The notes under the pieces were generated by a model. It was not told the DNA's origin. It made no database searches and saw only the letters and a program-made list of their open reading frames with translations. Below, piece by piece: positions 28,857-37,785 of a stretch of 42,200 bases of DNA. This DNA is from Kiritimatiellales bacterium (GTDB lineage: Bacteria; Verrucomicrobiota; Kiritimatiellia; Kiritimatiellales; Pontiellaceae), in NCBI GenBank assembly GCA_016744085.1, contig JADGFE010000006.1, positions 1-42,200 on the forward strand. The letters run 5' to 3'. A program made the translations under genes and the position numbers. Numbering within the stretch: the first letter of the stretch is position 1; each line of letters opens with the position of its first letter.

Positions 28857-31256
28857 ATGGATATCATGAATACAATTTCACTCAAAACACTGCTCACAAC
28901 CACTTTTCTTCTGTCAGGGTTCAGCGCCTTGGCCATAGATTTTACAGAGCAAGGCGAATATCTTGGATCGTCCGACTGCATTTCCTGCCATGAACGCTTT
29001 TATGAACTCTGGAGCACATCCCACCACGGGAAAGCCATGGAGGCATTCAGCGTCTCTCTGGCCAAAACCCTTGAGCCAATGACTGAACCTATCCAGGTTG
29101 GCGAGGAAAAGTTTATTGTCGAGTTTGATGATGGCGGAGGCATCCTCAGGAGCGTCTCCTCGTGCGGCGAGGAAGAGACTTGGCGTCTCCGCTTTTCGTT
29201 CGGCGGCCGTAATGTGCGCTATTTTCTGATTCCAATGGATAAGGGTAAGCTCCAGGTCGCCCCGCTCGCGTACTATGTCCACCAGCGAAAATGGTACGAC
29301 TCTGCCGGCAGCATGGTTCGCGATTTTCAGGATGAAGGCCCTGCGGATGAAGCCCTGCACTGGACCGATCGCCAACTGACTTTTAACACCTCCTGTCACG
29401 ACTGCCATGTCAGCCAGCTCGAGAAAAACTACAATCCCGAAGACGATAGCTATACCACCACATGGAAAGAGCCCGGCATCAATTGCGAAACCTGCCACGG
29501 CCCTGCAGAAGCCCACGTACTCGCCGCCAAAAAGGCCGCTGCCGAAGGCGAGATACTCACAGACCTCAAGTTACTCACCTTCCATGGAGATCTCAACATG
29601 GCCCAGCGTGATTCCACTTGCGGCCCATGCCACGCCAAGGGCAACATACTCACGCGCGACTTTACTCCCGGCGAACTATACTTCGACCACTATGATCTGA
29701 CCTCCTATGAAGACCGTGATTTCTGGCCCGACGGACGCGACCTCGGCGAAAACTATACCCAAACCGGATGGATGGCTAATCAGTGCGTAATTGCCGGTGA
29801 ACTCGAGTGCATTCATTGCCACACTTCCAGTGGCCGATTTCGCTTTGAGGATAATCCCAACCAGTCGTGTCTTCCCTGCCACGAGAGGCGTGTCGATAAT
29901 ATTCTCGAGCACTCACATCACACTGCTGAAGCTGGCGTAACCTGCGTCGATTGCCACATGCCCACCACCGCACAAGCCTTCATGTCGCGTTCCGACCACA
30001 CCTTCCGCCCGCCCTCTCCAGCCGCCACACTTGAATTCGGATCTCCGAATGCCTGCAACCTTTGCCACAACAACGCAGAAGCCATTATGGGAAACTATAG
30101 CGGTCACAAAAAAGAAGATGTGAAGTGGGCCGATGCACTCGTAAAGGAATGGCATGGCAGCAGCTCGGGTGCGCCCATCATCAAGCTTGGCCGTATAATT
30201 CAGGCCTGTCGAGCCGGTGAATGGGATAAACTTCCCGAAATTCTGGCCTACCTCGACAGCCCTCAATGTGATTCACCTTCCGCCGTGGCTATCCTGCGTC
30301 TACTTAACAACTGCCCTCAAGCTGAAAAATGGCCCGCCATCCGCAAGCAACTTAAACACAAACACGAATGGGTACGCGCCACCGCTGCAGCCTCGTTACA
30401 ATATGACTCTTCGACCGAAACAACCAAAGGTCTGCTGAAAGCCGCATCCGACCGATACCGAACTGTTCGTATTCGCGCTGGCGGAGCATTACTCGGCCGC
30501 AATCTGGCGGGCTATCCCAAAGAAGAGCAGGAGACTTACAAAAAAGCCCACGCCGAATACTGGAACTCACTCGTAATCTTCCCCGACCGTTGGTCCACAC
30601 ACTATAATCAGGGCATCTATTTCGACCGTACCGGAAAATCGGAAGAATCGCTCGCGGCCTATAAAAAATCATTGGAACTGCGTAACGATGTCATTCAACC
30701 AATGATTAATGCCTCGATGGTGTATGCCCGTGCAGGAAATAGTACCAACGCCTACGAGATGCTGAAAAAAGCACTTAAGGTTGAGCCGGATAATCCAATG
30801 GTCAACTTTAACATTGCGCTGCTCGATGCCGAGTTCGGCAATCTGATTCAGGCCGAAATCCATCTCAGAGCCGCGTTAAAAACTTCTCCACCCATGCCGC
30901 AGGCGGCTTACAATCTGGGGATTCTGCTCTTACGCGACAACAAACCAGAGGGATTCAAATGGTTGGAGGCAGTGGCACTTTCTGAGCCGGAAAATTGGAA
31001 TTATACATCGTCCTACATCTACTTCCTGAATCAGGCGAAACGGGGAAACGAAGCGGAAGGTGTGTTGCAAAGCGTCATAGCAACAGGAAGGGCGTCAGCC
31101 GATGTCTACTTCATGCTGGCAAACAATTATCAACGCGAAGGCCGAATTTCAGAAGCGATTGAAATCTTCAAAAAGGCCAAGCTTGATAAGCGCCTGCCCA
31201 TGGATGCCAAACGTTACGCGACCCAAATGGAACAGCAGCTCCGTTCCGGCGATTAG
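28857..31256 (+). CDS. Octaheme c-type cytochrome with HEAT-like and TPR C-terminal region
   Basis: Signal peptide; eight CxxCH motifs (CISCH, CHDCH, CETCH, CGPCH, CIHCH, CLPCH, CVDCH, CNLCH); EWVRATAAASLQ / VRIRAGGALL HEAT-like segments; several TPR units (e.g. AAYKKSLELRNDVIQPMINASMVYARAGN). Confidence 0.9.
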   Translation: MDIMNTISLKTLLTTTFLLSGFSALAIDFTEQGEYLGSSDCISCHERFYELWSTSHHGKAMEAFSVSLAKTLEPMTEPIQVGEEKFIVEFDDGGGILRSVSSCGEEETWRLRFSFGGRNVRYFLIPMDKGKLQVAPLAYYVHQRKWYDSAGSMVRDFQDEGPADEALHWTDRQLTFNTSCHDCHVSQLEKNYNPEDDSYTTTWKEPGINCETCHGPAEAHVLAAKKAAAEGEILTDLKLLTFHGDLNMAQRDSTCGPCHAKGNILTRDFTPGELYFDHYDLTSYEDRDFWPDGRDLGENYTQTGWMANQCVIAGELECIHCHTSSGRFRFEDNPNQSCLPCHERRVDNILEHSHHTAEAGVTCVDCHMPTTAQAFMSRSDHTFRPPSPAATLEFGSPNACNLCHNNAEAIMGNYSGHKKEDVKWADALVKEWHGSSSGAPIIKLGRIIQACRAGEWDKLPEILAYLDSPQCDSPSAVAILRLLNNCPQAEKWPAIRKQLKHKHEWVRATAAASLQYDSSTETTKGLLKAASDRYRTVRIRAGGALLGRNLAGYPKEEQETYKKAHAEYWNSLVIFPDRWSTHYNQGIYFDRTGKSEESLAAYKKSLELRNDVIQPMINASMVYARAGNSTNAYEMLKKALKVEPDNPMVNFNIALLDAEFGNLIQAEIHLRAALKTSPPMPQAAYNLGILLLRDNKPEGFKWLEAVALSEPENWNYTSSYIYFLNQAKRGNEAEGVLQSVIATGRASADVYFMLANNYQREGRISEAIEIFKKAKLDKRLPMDAKRYATQMEQQLRSGD

Positions 31257-31317
31257 TCCTTTCCTTAGCTCGGGAAAGCCCATTGTTTCCATATTATGAA
31301 CATGTTATAGATTCGCG

Positions 31318-32025
31318 ATGTGGAAATTTTTTAAAATGCTAATCGGGATCATCATGATTCCGTTTTGCTGGTCCGTATCGGTCGCCGTGTACAAATTGTA
31401 CCAGACTTCATTAGGGGCAGGTCTCTCCAGTGATTGGGAGTTATGGGCACTACCCATTGGCTTTCTAATTTGGGTGATACTATTCTTTCTACTACCCCGC
31501 CCCTTCCGGACCTATGTTCTTGCGCATGAACTGACCCATGCCCTCTGGGCTCTTATGATGGGTGGCCGCGTCGGAAAAATGAAAGTTGAAAAAACAGGAG
31601 GTCACGTTGAGCTTTCAAAAACCAACTTTATTATTACCCTCTCCCCCTATTTTTTTCCTTTTTATACCGTCTTGGTAATTGCCGCATATTATCTAACCGG
31701 TTTAACCACTGATGTTGAACCCTATCGATGCTGGTGGCTTGGAACGATCGGCTTAACCTGGGCCTTTCACATTACATTCACTGTAAACATGCTTTCTCAA
31801 CATCAGCCGGATGTACAGGAGCACGGCCGCATATTTTCCTATACCGTAATATTTAGTATGAACGTCTTGGTAATCGGAATCTGGATGGTTCTGATCGGCT
31901 CCCCGCGCCTTATCAGTTTCGGAGAATTACTCGGCCATGAGACGGCGAGTGTCTATAACTTTTCCTATCAACAACTATTGAGTGGATGGATTGCTGTGAG
32001 TCGTTTTTTCGAACGTGGAGCCTGA
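31318..32025 (+). CDS. M50-like integral membrane zinc metallopeptidase
   Basis: Multiple TM segments with HELTH (HExxH) in YVLAHELTHALWALMMGGRVGKM; LSPYFFPFYTVLVIAAYY. Confidence 0.7.
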   Translation: MWKFFKMLIGIIMIPFCWSVSVAVYKLYQTSLGAGLSSDWELWALPIGFLIWVILFFLLPRPFRTYVLAHELTHALWALMMGGRVGKMKVEKTGGHVELSKTNFIITLSPYFFPFYTVLVIAAYYLTGLTTDVEPYRCWWLGTIGLTWAFHITFTVNMLSQHQPDVQEHGRIFSYTVIFSMNVLVIGIWMVLIGSPRLISFGELLGHETASVYNFSYQQLLSGWIAVSRFFERGA

Positions 32026-32028
32026 CCG

Positions 32029-33804
32029 CTACTCCGAAAGTTCGAGGACTTCCGGCGCAATTTCTCGAATCATGTCATGGCAAATTTGCTCAACATGTTC
32101 GGCGGTAGATGAAATCAAGGCCTTCTGTGCCAATTTTATGGCTCCGGAATAATACAATTTTCGAATAACATCCTTAACCATTGGTGCCTGCGACGGGCTT
32201 ACGCTGAGCTCATCAACACCTAGGCCGATAAGCAAAGGAACCAGCACTGGATTGGCTGCCATCTGCCCGCACACACAGGTCCAGAGACCATGTTTATGAC
32301 TAACCTTTACTACATGATCAATCAGCCGAATGATCGCCATGTGCGTCGGTTTATAGAGATGCGCGACATTTTCATTTCCCCGATCAACGGCCATCGTATA
32401 TTGAATCAGATCATTTGTTCCGAGACTGAAATAGCTGACATGCGGCGCTATAATATCAGCAATCAATGCTGCCGAAGGAACCTCGATCATTGTCCCAATC
32501 GGTATGTTCTGATTAAAATCATACCCTTCTTTACTCAATTCCATCATGCACTGCCGCAATAGCGTATTGGCATCCATAACTTCCTGAACACAGGAAACCA
32601 TGGGGTACATGATCCGAACATTATCATGCTTGCTGGCCCGAAGAATGGCCCGCAATTGAGGTTTAAACAGCTCAGGATGAGATAAGCACAAACGTATGGC
32701 CCGATCACCTAGGAATGGATTCAGTTCATTGGGGTTACTAAATCCGACCGGCAATTTATCTGCACCGAGGTCCAACGTTCGAATGACAACCGGCGAGGGA
32801 TACTGACTTTCCGCCGCTTTGAGATACGCCTGATACTGAGCTTCTTCGTCCGGGAGTGTATCCACGCCCAAAAATAAAAATTCAGTTCTGAATAAACCGA
32901 TTCCCTTTGCACCACGCTCTCCAACAACTTCCAGCTCTTCGAGCAACTCAATATTGGCGGTAATCGGAACCAGATAACCATCTCGTGTCTCAGGAGGCTT
33001 GTCGCGGAGCGTATTGAGCTCTAGATGAATAAGCTCCTGATATTTTGCCCGTTTTCGGTATTTTTCAAGCCGCTCACTGGTGGGATTAATAAAAACCAAT
33101 CCCTTGGCACCGTCAATCAGCAGCATGTCTCCAGAAGCAACCACTGCGGTAACATTATGAAGCCCCACAACAGCTGGAACCTCCAGCGCTTTGGCCATAA
33201 TAGCAGTATGCGAGGTCGAACTTCCCAGATCGGTGACGAAAGCTTTTACTTTGTTGCGGTCAATACTGGCGGTATCCGAGGGAGAAAGATCATGAGCAAC
33301 AACAATACATTCCTCACTAATCTGTGCCATCTGATCGAGTGTTTCTCCTGCCAGGTTAGCCATGATTCTTTTAGTGACATCACGAATATCAGCCGCTCTT
33401 TCAGAAAGATAGGAATCTTCCATTTTGGAGAGCATATCCGCATAGCGATTGGAAACAGCCTGCATAACAGGCTCAACGTTAACTAAATCTTTTTTAACCG
33501 TTCGGATGACATCTTCAATAAAGGTCCGATCATCAACTACCAGCATATGCGCATCAAAAATGCTGGCATGCTCATCGCCAAGAACTTCCGCGACCTGTTT
33601 TTGGATATGCTTTATCTGCTCGTGTGTAGCAATAAGCGCTTCTTCAAAACGCGCAATCTCCAAGGGAACTTCAGTTACAGCAATCGTTCGCTGGACAGCC
33701 TTATCGGTCTGCTGTGAAAGCAGTTGTGCCTTGAACACAACGATACCGGGAGAGACCCCGATTCCCTTAAGGATGATTTCACTTTTTTCGTATTCTCCGG
33801 CCAC
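32029..33804 (-). CDS. ptsI: Phosphoenolpyruvate-protein phosphotransferase (PTS enzyme I)
   Basis: GSSTSHTAIMAKALEVPAVVG active-site His, GIGLFRTEFLFLG, DLGADKLPVGFSNPNELNPFLGDRAIRL, FSLGTNDLIQYTMAVDRGNENVAHLY. Confidence 0.97.
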   Translation of the reverse strand: MAGEYEKSEIILKGIGVSPGIVVFKAQLLSQQTDKAVQRTIAVTEVPLEIARFEEALIATHEQIKHIQKQVAEVLGDEHASIFDAHMLVVDDRTFIEDVIRTVKKDLVNVEPVMQAVSNRYADMLSKMEDSYLSERAADIRDVTKRIMANLAGETLDQMAQISEECIVVAHDLSPSDTASIDRNKVKAFVTDLGSSTSHTAIMAKALEVPAVVGLHNVTAVVASGDMLLIDGAKGLVFINPTSERLEKYRKRAKYQELIHLELNTLRDKPPETRDGYLVPITANIELLEELEVVGERGAKGIGLFRTEFLFLGVDTLPDEEAQYQAYLKAAESQYPSPVVIRTLDLGADKLPVGFSNPNELNPFLGDRAIRLCLSHPELFKPQLRAILRASKHDNVRIMYPMVSCVQEVMDANTLLRQCMMELSKEGYDFNQNIPIGTMIEVPSAALIADIIAPHVSYFSLGTNDLIQYTMAVDRGNENVAHLYKPTHMAIIRLIDHVVKVSHKHGLWTCVCGQMAANPVLVPLLIGLGVDELSVSPSQAPMVKDVIRKLYYSGAIKLAQKALISSTAEHVEQICHDMIREIAPEVLELSE

Positions 33805-33809
33805 TGAAA

Positions 33810-34088
33810 CTAATCCTCGTAGAATTTGTTAACAAACAACTCCTCAATCGCATTCATGGCGTCCTCAGCATCAGCACCTGATGTTGTCACCGCCATGGTG
33901 CTGCCGGGGTAACCCTCAATAGTCATTAAGCCCATGATGCTCTTGCAGGAGACCTTGTTTCCATCTTTTTCCATGAAAACATCACATTCAAACTGACCGG
34001 CAGCTTTCACAAGTAAAGCAGCAGGACGTGCATGAATTCCATATTCATTCGTTACTTTAAATTTTTTAACCAGCGTGGTATCAGCCAT
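33810..34088 (-). CDS. ptsH: HPr family phosphocarrier protein
   Basis: YGIHARPAALLVKAAGQF (His15 site) and KSIMGLMTIEG (Ser46 site). Confidence 0.94.
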   Translation of the reverse strand: MADTTLVKKFKVTNEYGIHARPAALLVKAAGQFECDVFMEKDGNKVSCKSIMGLMTIEGYPGSTMAVTTSGADAEDAMNAIEELFVNKFYED

Positions 34089-35019
34089 TGCGCACCCGCC
34101 CTTTGGTCAACCGAGTTATAATCTTATCGTCCAGTTCCTTAGCGGCGTCATGCCCCAGTTCCTTCAGCTTCTGATTAAGAGCTGCCACTTCAACAATATT
34201 TGCCATATCCCTTCCGGAACGAACCGGTAACGTGAGGCAGGGAACTTCCACCCCCATAATCTTAACCGTATCCGGATCTACACCGGTCCGATCTTCGTTT
34301 CCGGATGGCGTTTTTAAGTCTATCACAAGATCCAGTTCCGTTTGCCGGCGTATCGCCGCCACTCCGAAAAGACTGGGGACATGTATAATACCAAGTCCCC
34401 TGATTTCCATATGGTAGCGCGTCACTTCATTCGCCCAGCAAACAAGCCTGCCCCGACTTGTACGGCGAACTTCGGTCACATCATCAGAGACAAGGCTATA
34501 GCCGCGTTCGATTAACGAAAGCGCCGTCTCGCTTTTACCAATGCCCGGATCTCCGCGCAACAGCATGCCGATTCCCATCAGCTCCAGACAGGTTCCCTGA
34601 ATCCGCTCCTGCGGGGCGGTCAGTTTTTCCAGAATAACCGTGCACTCATTCACAAAGTTCATCGTCACCATCGGTGTGCGAAAAACAGGTACTTTATGTT
34701 GCTCGGCCAGCTTTAGAATTTCTTCAGGAATCTTACGATTTCGCGTAATCACAATGCCAGGAATCTGTTGTTCGAACAGCTCTTTCAGACGCTTTAACTT
34801 TTCGCCTTCCTTTAAACTCTTCAGATAGGTGAATTCAGCCAAACCAAAAATTTGCAGTCGCTGGTTAGCAAAATACTGGAAGAATCCCGTCAACGCCAAA
34901 CCGGGTCGATTCATCGCGGTTTCCGGAAGTTTCCGATCTAGATGCTGTTCTCCTGCAATCACGCTGAGTGATAATTTCTCAGCGCCCTCATCCCACAAGG
35001 TCTTAACGGTAATGGCCAC
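34081..35019 (-). CDS. hprK: HPr kinase/phosphorylase
   Basis: GDPGIGKSETALSLIERGYSLVSDD Walker A and EIRGLGIIHVPSLFG signature. Confidence 0.96.
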   Translation of the reverse strand: MAITVKTLWDEGAEKLSLSVIAGEQHLDRKLPETAMNRPGLALTGFFQYFANQRLQIFGLAEFTYLKSLKEGEKLKRLKELFEQQIPGIVITRNRKIPEEILKLAEQHKVPVFRTPMVTMNFVNECTVILEKLTAPQERIQGTCLELMGIGMLLRGDPGIGKSETALSLIERGYSLVSDDVTEVRRTSRGRLVCWANEVTRYHMEIRGLGIIHVPSLFGVAAIRRQTELDLVIDLKTPSGNEDRTGVDPDTVKIMGVEVPCLTLPVRSGRDMANIVEVAALNQKLKELGHDAAKELDDKIITRLTKGRVRNG

Positions 35020-35048
35020 AATTCGCCTCCTGAAGTCGTTGCTTAGTA

Positions 35049-35348
35049 TTATTTGTGCTTTTCTTGGATTTTATCACGCTGCTTACGCATTTGCCGTTCA
35101 GCATGTTCAATCGAACGATCGATCGCATCGTAGAGATTATCTGATGATTCCTTCGATGTTACCCGGATATGATTTGAGCCTTGGATAACTATTTCTGAAA
35201 CTTGATCACGATTTTCGTTATCCAGAATAACATGAATACTTTCTATTCGAGGAAACACGCCCAAACATCGTTCCAGCTTATTCTGGATATGAACTTTAAC
35301 GTTGTCGGTTACCACTGCATCATGCCTACCTGTGATACTAACCTGCAT
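35049..35348 (-). CDS. hpf: Ribosome hibernation-promoting factor (short HPF/YfiA type)
   Basis: MQVSITGRHDAVVTDNVKVHIQNKLERCLGVFPRIESIHVIL; DNLYDAIDRSIEHAERQMRKQRDK. Confidence 0.9.
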   Translation of the reverse strand: MQVSITGRHDAVVTDNVKVHIQNKLERCLGVFPRIESIHVILDNENRDQVSEIVIQGSNHIRVTSKESSDNLYDAIDRSIEHAERQMRKQRDKIQEKHK

Positions 35349-35369
35349 GGTTTGCTCCTTTCGTTTGTG

Positions 35370-36107
35370 TTACATACTGAACCGCGGGCCCAGATAGAGC
35401 TCGCGGCTCACCTCGTCGTTTACTAAAAATTCGCTATTTCCTTCGCTCAGCACCTGCCCTTCACAAAGCAGATACGCCCGATCCACCACCGCCAGTGTTT
35501 CCCGGACGTTGTGATCTGTAATCAAGACACCCAGCCCTTTATCACGGAGGTCACGGACAATATCCTGCACATCGTTCACCGCCAGCGGATCGACCCCACT
35601 GAAGGGTTCGTCCAACAGAATAATCGAAGGGTTGGTTACCAACGCACGGGTAATCTCAAGACGCCGCCGTTCACCACCACTCAAGGTATAGGCTTTTTGT
35701 TTCGCCAGATGGCTGATCTTCAAATCATCAAGCAATTGCTCTAACCTTTTTTTACGTTCCTTTCCCGAGATCGGAAGCGTTTCCAAAATCGATAAAACAT
35801 TTTCCTGCACGGTCAGTTTTCGGAATATAGAAGGTTCCTGCGAGAGATAACCCATGCCCATACGAGCACGCTTATACATTGGCGTGTTGGTCACATTCTT
35901 ACCATCGAAAAATACCTTACCGCTTGTCGGACGCACCAGGCCGACAATCATGTAAAAACTGGTAGTTTTCCCAGCACCGTTAGGACCAAGCAAGCCGACA
36001 ATTTCGCCGGCCTTTACATTAATGTCCACTTCCCGAACAACCTTACGGCCTTTATATGCTTTAACCAGTTTCTCGGTTCGGATCAGATAAGTTTCTTCAG
36101 TTGCCAT
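35370..36107 (-). CDS. lptB: LPS export ABC transporter ATP-binding protein
   Basis: GLLGPNGAGKTTSFYMIVGLVRP, GYLSQEPSIFRKLTVQENV, LSGGERRRLEITRAL, LLDEPFSGVDPLAV. Confidence 0.96.
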   Translation of the reverse strand: MATEETYLIRTEKLVKAYKGRKVVREVDINVKAGEIVGLLGPNGAGKTTSFYMIVGLVRPTSGKVFFDGKNVTNTPMYKRARMGMGYLSQEPSIFRKLTVQENVLSILETLPISGKERKKRLEQLLDDLKISHLAKQKAYTLSGGERRRLEITRALVTNPSIILLDEPFSGVDPLAVNDVQDIVRDLRDKGLGVLITDHNVRETLAVVDRAYLLCEGQVLSEGNSEFLVNDEVSRELYLGPRFSM

Positions 36108-37211
36108 TTAATCGTTCAAATCTTTCAGGAATTTCGCTTTGGTTTCTTCATCCGGATACAGCAGAACGCGCGCATTCGGTTCGCAAACCATTCGCCGTGT
36201 TTCGTGCCAGAATGTAATCCGGTCGCCAGTCATAATATTCTTTCCCTGCTTAACCTTCGGATCGCCTTCCAGCGCAAATTTTCCTTCATCTGCATAATAG
36301 GTTGCAATGTCAGCCAGCGCCTTCCTGTCGTCTGATTGAATTATTACCTCGGACGTCGCTTCGATCCAATCTATTTCGTTATCATCTTTCAGGAAAAGTC
36401 GCACCATTCCGCAGTTCATTGCGGCTCGTGGATCCCGCACCCGCACATTTCCAAACAGCTCTGCCATGCCTTTACTTTCGTCGTAAACCACTTTGTTCGC
36501 ACGGATTTCCGTATCCGCAACATCCGTTTTAGAATCGGCTTTCTGCTCAAGACCAGGTATCCCGAAAATCTCCAGTAGCGCATTGGGTTCACAGATCATT
36601 TTTCGGTCACCCTGAATATAAAGTTCAATCCGCTCACCCGAAAGTCGATTTTTTCCTTCGAAAGCCGTAGCCTGCCCTTCCAACCGAACCAGCCCTGTTG
36701 CGTAGTCATATACTGCTTGCTCGCCGGAAGCCTCGCGGTCTTCACTACGGATCACGACGCCATCCTTAGCCTCAACATACTGAACGGTATTAGAATTCGA
36801 AAATCGGCCAATCAAGCTTGCGGTTTCAAGCGTACCCTGATCATCGGTCACAACCACATTTTCATCCATGCGTACAAAACGTTTGTCATGATCAAAAACA
36901 AGACGTTCACCGGTAAGCAATGTTTGTCCTGCCCCGCGCTCCACGGTCTTCATCTGCGCCAGGCGCTGAATAAAAGCGTCGAACTCCCCTTCCGGACCCT
37001 GATTTACAGTAACCGATTTAATTACCTCGTTGGTTTGAATCGCACTGGTTGGAACTTCTTCAACGGCTACCGGCAAAACAGAAGCATCATCAGCCAATGC
37101 CTGAATCGTCTGCCATTCCTCTGCATCCGGATCCGAGCGCTCCCGTTTGGAACAAGAAATCACCCCAATCAAACCCGCGCAGAGAAACAATCTGATCGAT
37201 AGGCCGATCAT
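36108..37211 (-). CDS. lptA: LptA/OstA-like protein, predicted lipoprotein with three repeat units
   Basis: Lipobox LIGVISC; repeated units TGERLVFDHDKRFVRMDENVVV / SGERIELYIQGDRKMICEPNALLEIF / TGDRITFWHETRRMVCEPNARVLLY; between lptC-like gene and lptB. Confidence 0.8.
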   Translation of the reverse strand: MIGLSIRLFLCAGLIGVISCSKRERSDPDAEEWQTIQALADDASVLPVAVEEVPTSAIQTNEVIKSVTVNQGPEGEFDAFIQRLAQMKTVERGAGQTLLTGERLVFDHDKRFVRMDENVVVTDDQGTLETASLIGRFSNSNTVQYVEAKDGVVIRSEDREASGEQAVYDYATGLVRLEGQATAFEGKNRLSGERIELYIQGDRKMICEPNALLEIFGIPGLEQKADSKTDVADTEIRANKVVYDESKGMAELFGNVRVRDPRAAMNCGMVRLFLKDDNEIDWIEATSEVIIQSDDRKALADIATYYADEGKFALEGDPKVKQGKNIMTGDRITFWHETRRMVCEPNARVLLYPDEETKAKFLKDLND

Positions 37212-37684
37212 AAATCCATCCCCTTGCTGCTCCTTGCCGATTCTTTCACAAGAACTTTCGAGTCGTGCAAAATTTCAAACTGGTTCTTCTCTGACGTAAA
37301 ACGAAATCCTTTCCCGGAAATCGTCATTTCATCCATATCGATCAGCACGTAACCATCGGAATAAACCGAAAGGATTTTCTGCTCATCCATCTTCGTGTAA
37401 CACTGCGGCGCAAATACTGACATCAAAACTTTTTTATCCTCGAAGACGTCAATGCGCAAATTAGAGACATCCGCCACGCCGCCTTCCAGAACTTTGGCAT
37501 AACCACCATAAAGCTGAGCCTGCAGATTGCCGTCCTCATCATAATACGGAGCACGAACACCCGCCACTTCCATACCGGTTTCCATATAGTCATCCAGCAT
37601 GGAGGGTGCAGGTGCGGAATCCTTGGCATGCACAACAGTGCACATACAAAGCAGAAGCAACAGATGGTATAAGACTCGTTTCAT
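37208..37684 (-). CDS. lptC: LptC-like LPS export protein
   Basis: N-terminal signal/anchor; APYYDEDGNLQAQLYGGYAKVLEGGVADVSNLRIDVF and ISGKGFRFTSEKNQFEI resemble LptC; overlaps lptA by 4 nt. Confidence 0.7.
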   Translation of the reverse strand: MKRVLYHLLLLLCMCTVVHAKDSAPAPSMLDDYMETGMEVAGVRAPYYDEDGNLQAQLYGGYAKVLEGGVADVSNLRIDVFEDKKVLMSVFAPQCYTKMDEQKILSVYSDGYVLIDMDEMTISGKGFRFTSEKNQFEILHDSKVLVKESARSSKGMDL

Positions 37685-37709
37685 AAAACTATGATTCCGA
37701 TTTAACCAA

Positions 37710-37755
37710 AAGGTCGCAAAGAGTTAAAGCACGAGCTCTACATCTTTGCGACCTT
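37710..37755. repeat. Long-looped perfect inverted repeat, possible interspersed repeat
   Basis: aaggtcgcaaaga (37710-37722) and tctttgcgacctt (37743-37755), 13/13 paired across a 20-nt loop. Confidence 0.65.
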
Positions 37756-37785
37756 GGCGCACTAGGGCATTTATACCGACGGAAA

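Noticed and set aside
28914-29516. 200-aa minus-strand ORF antisense to the cytochrome gene
   Set aside because: Opposite strand shows eight ordered CxxCH motifs and a signal peptide; antisense ORF has no motif.
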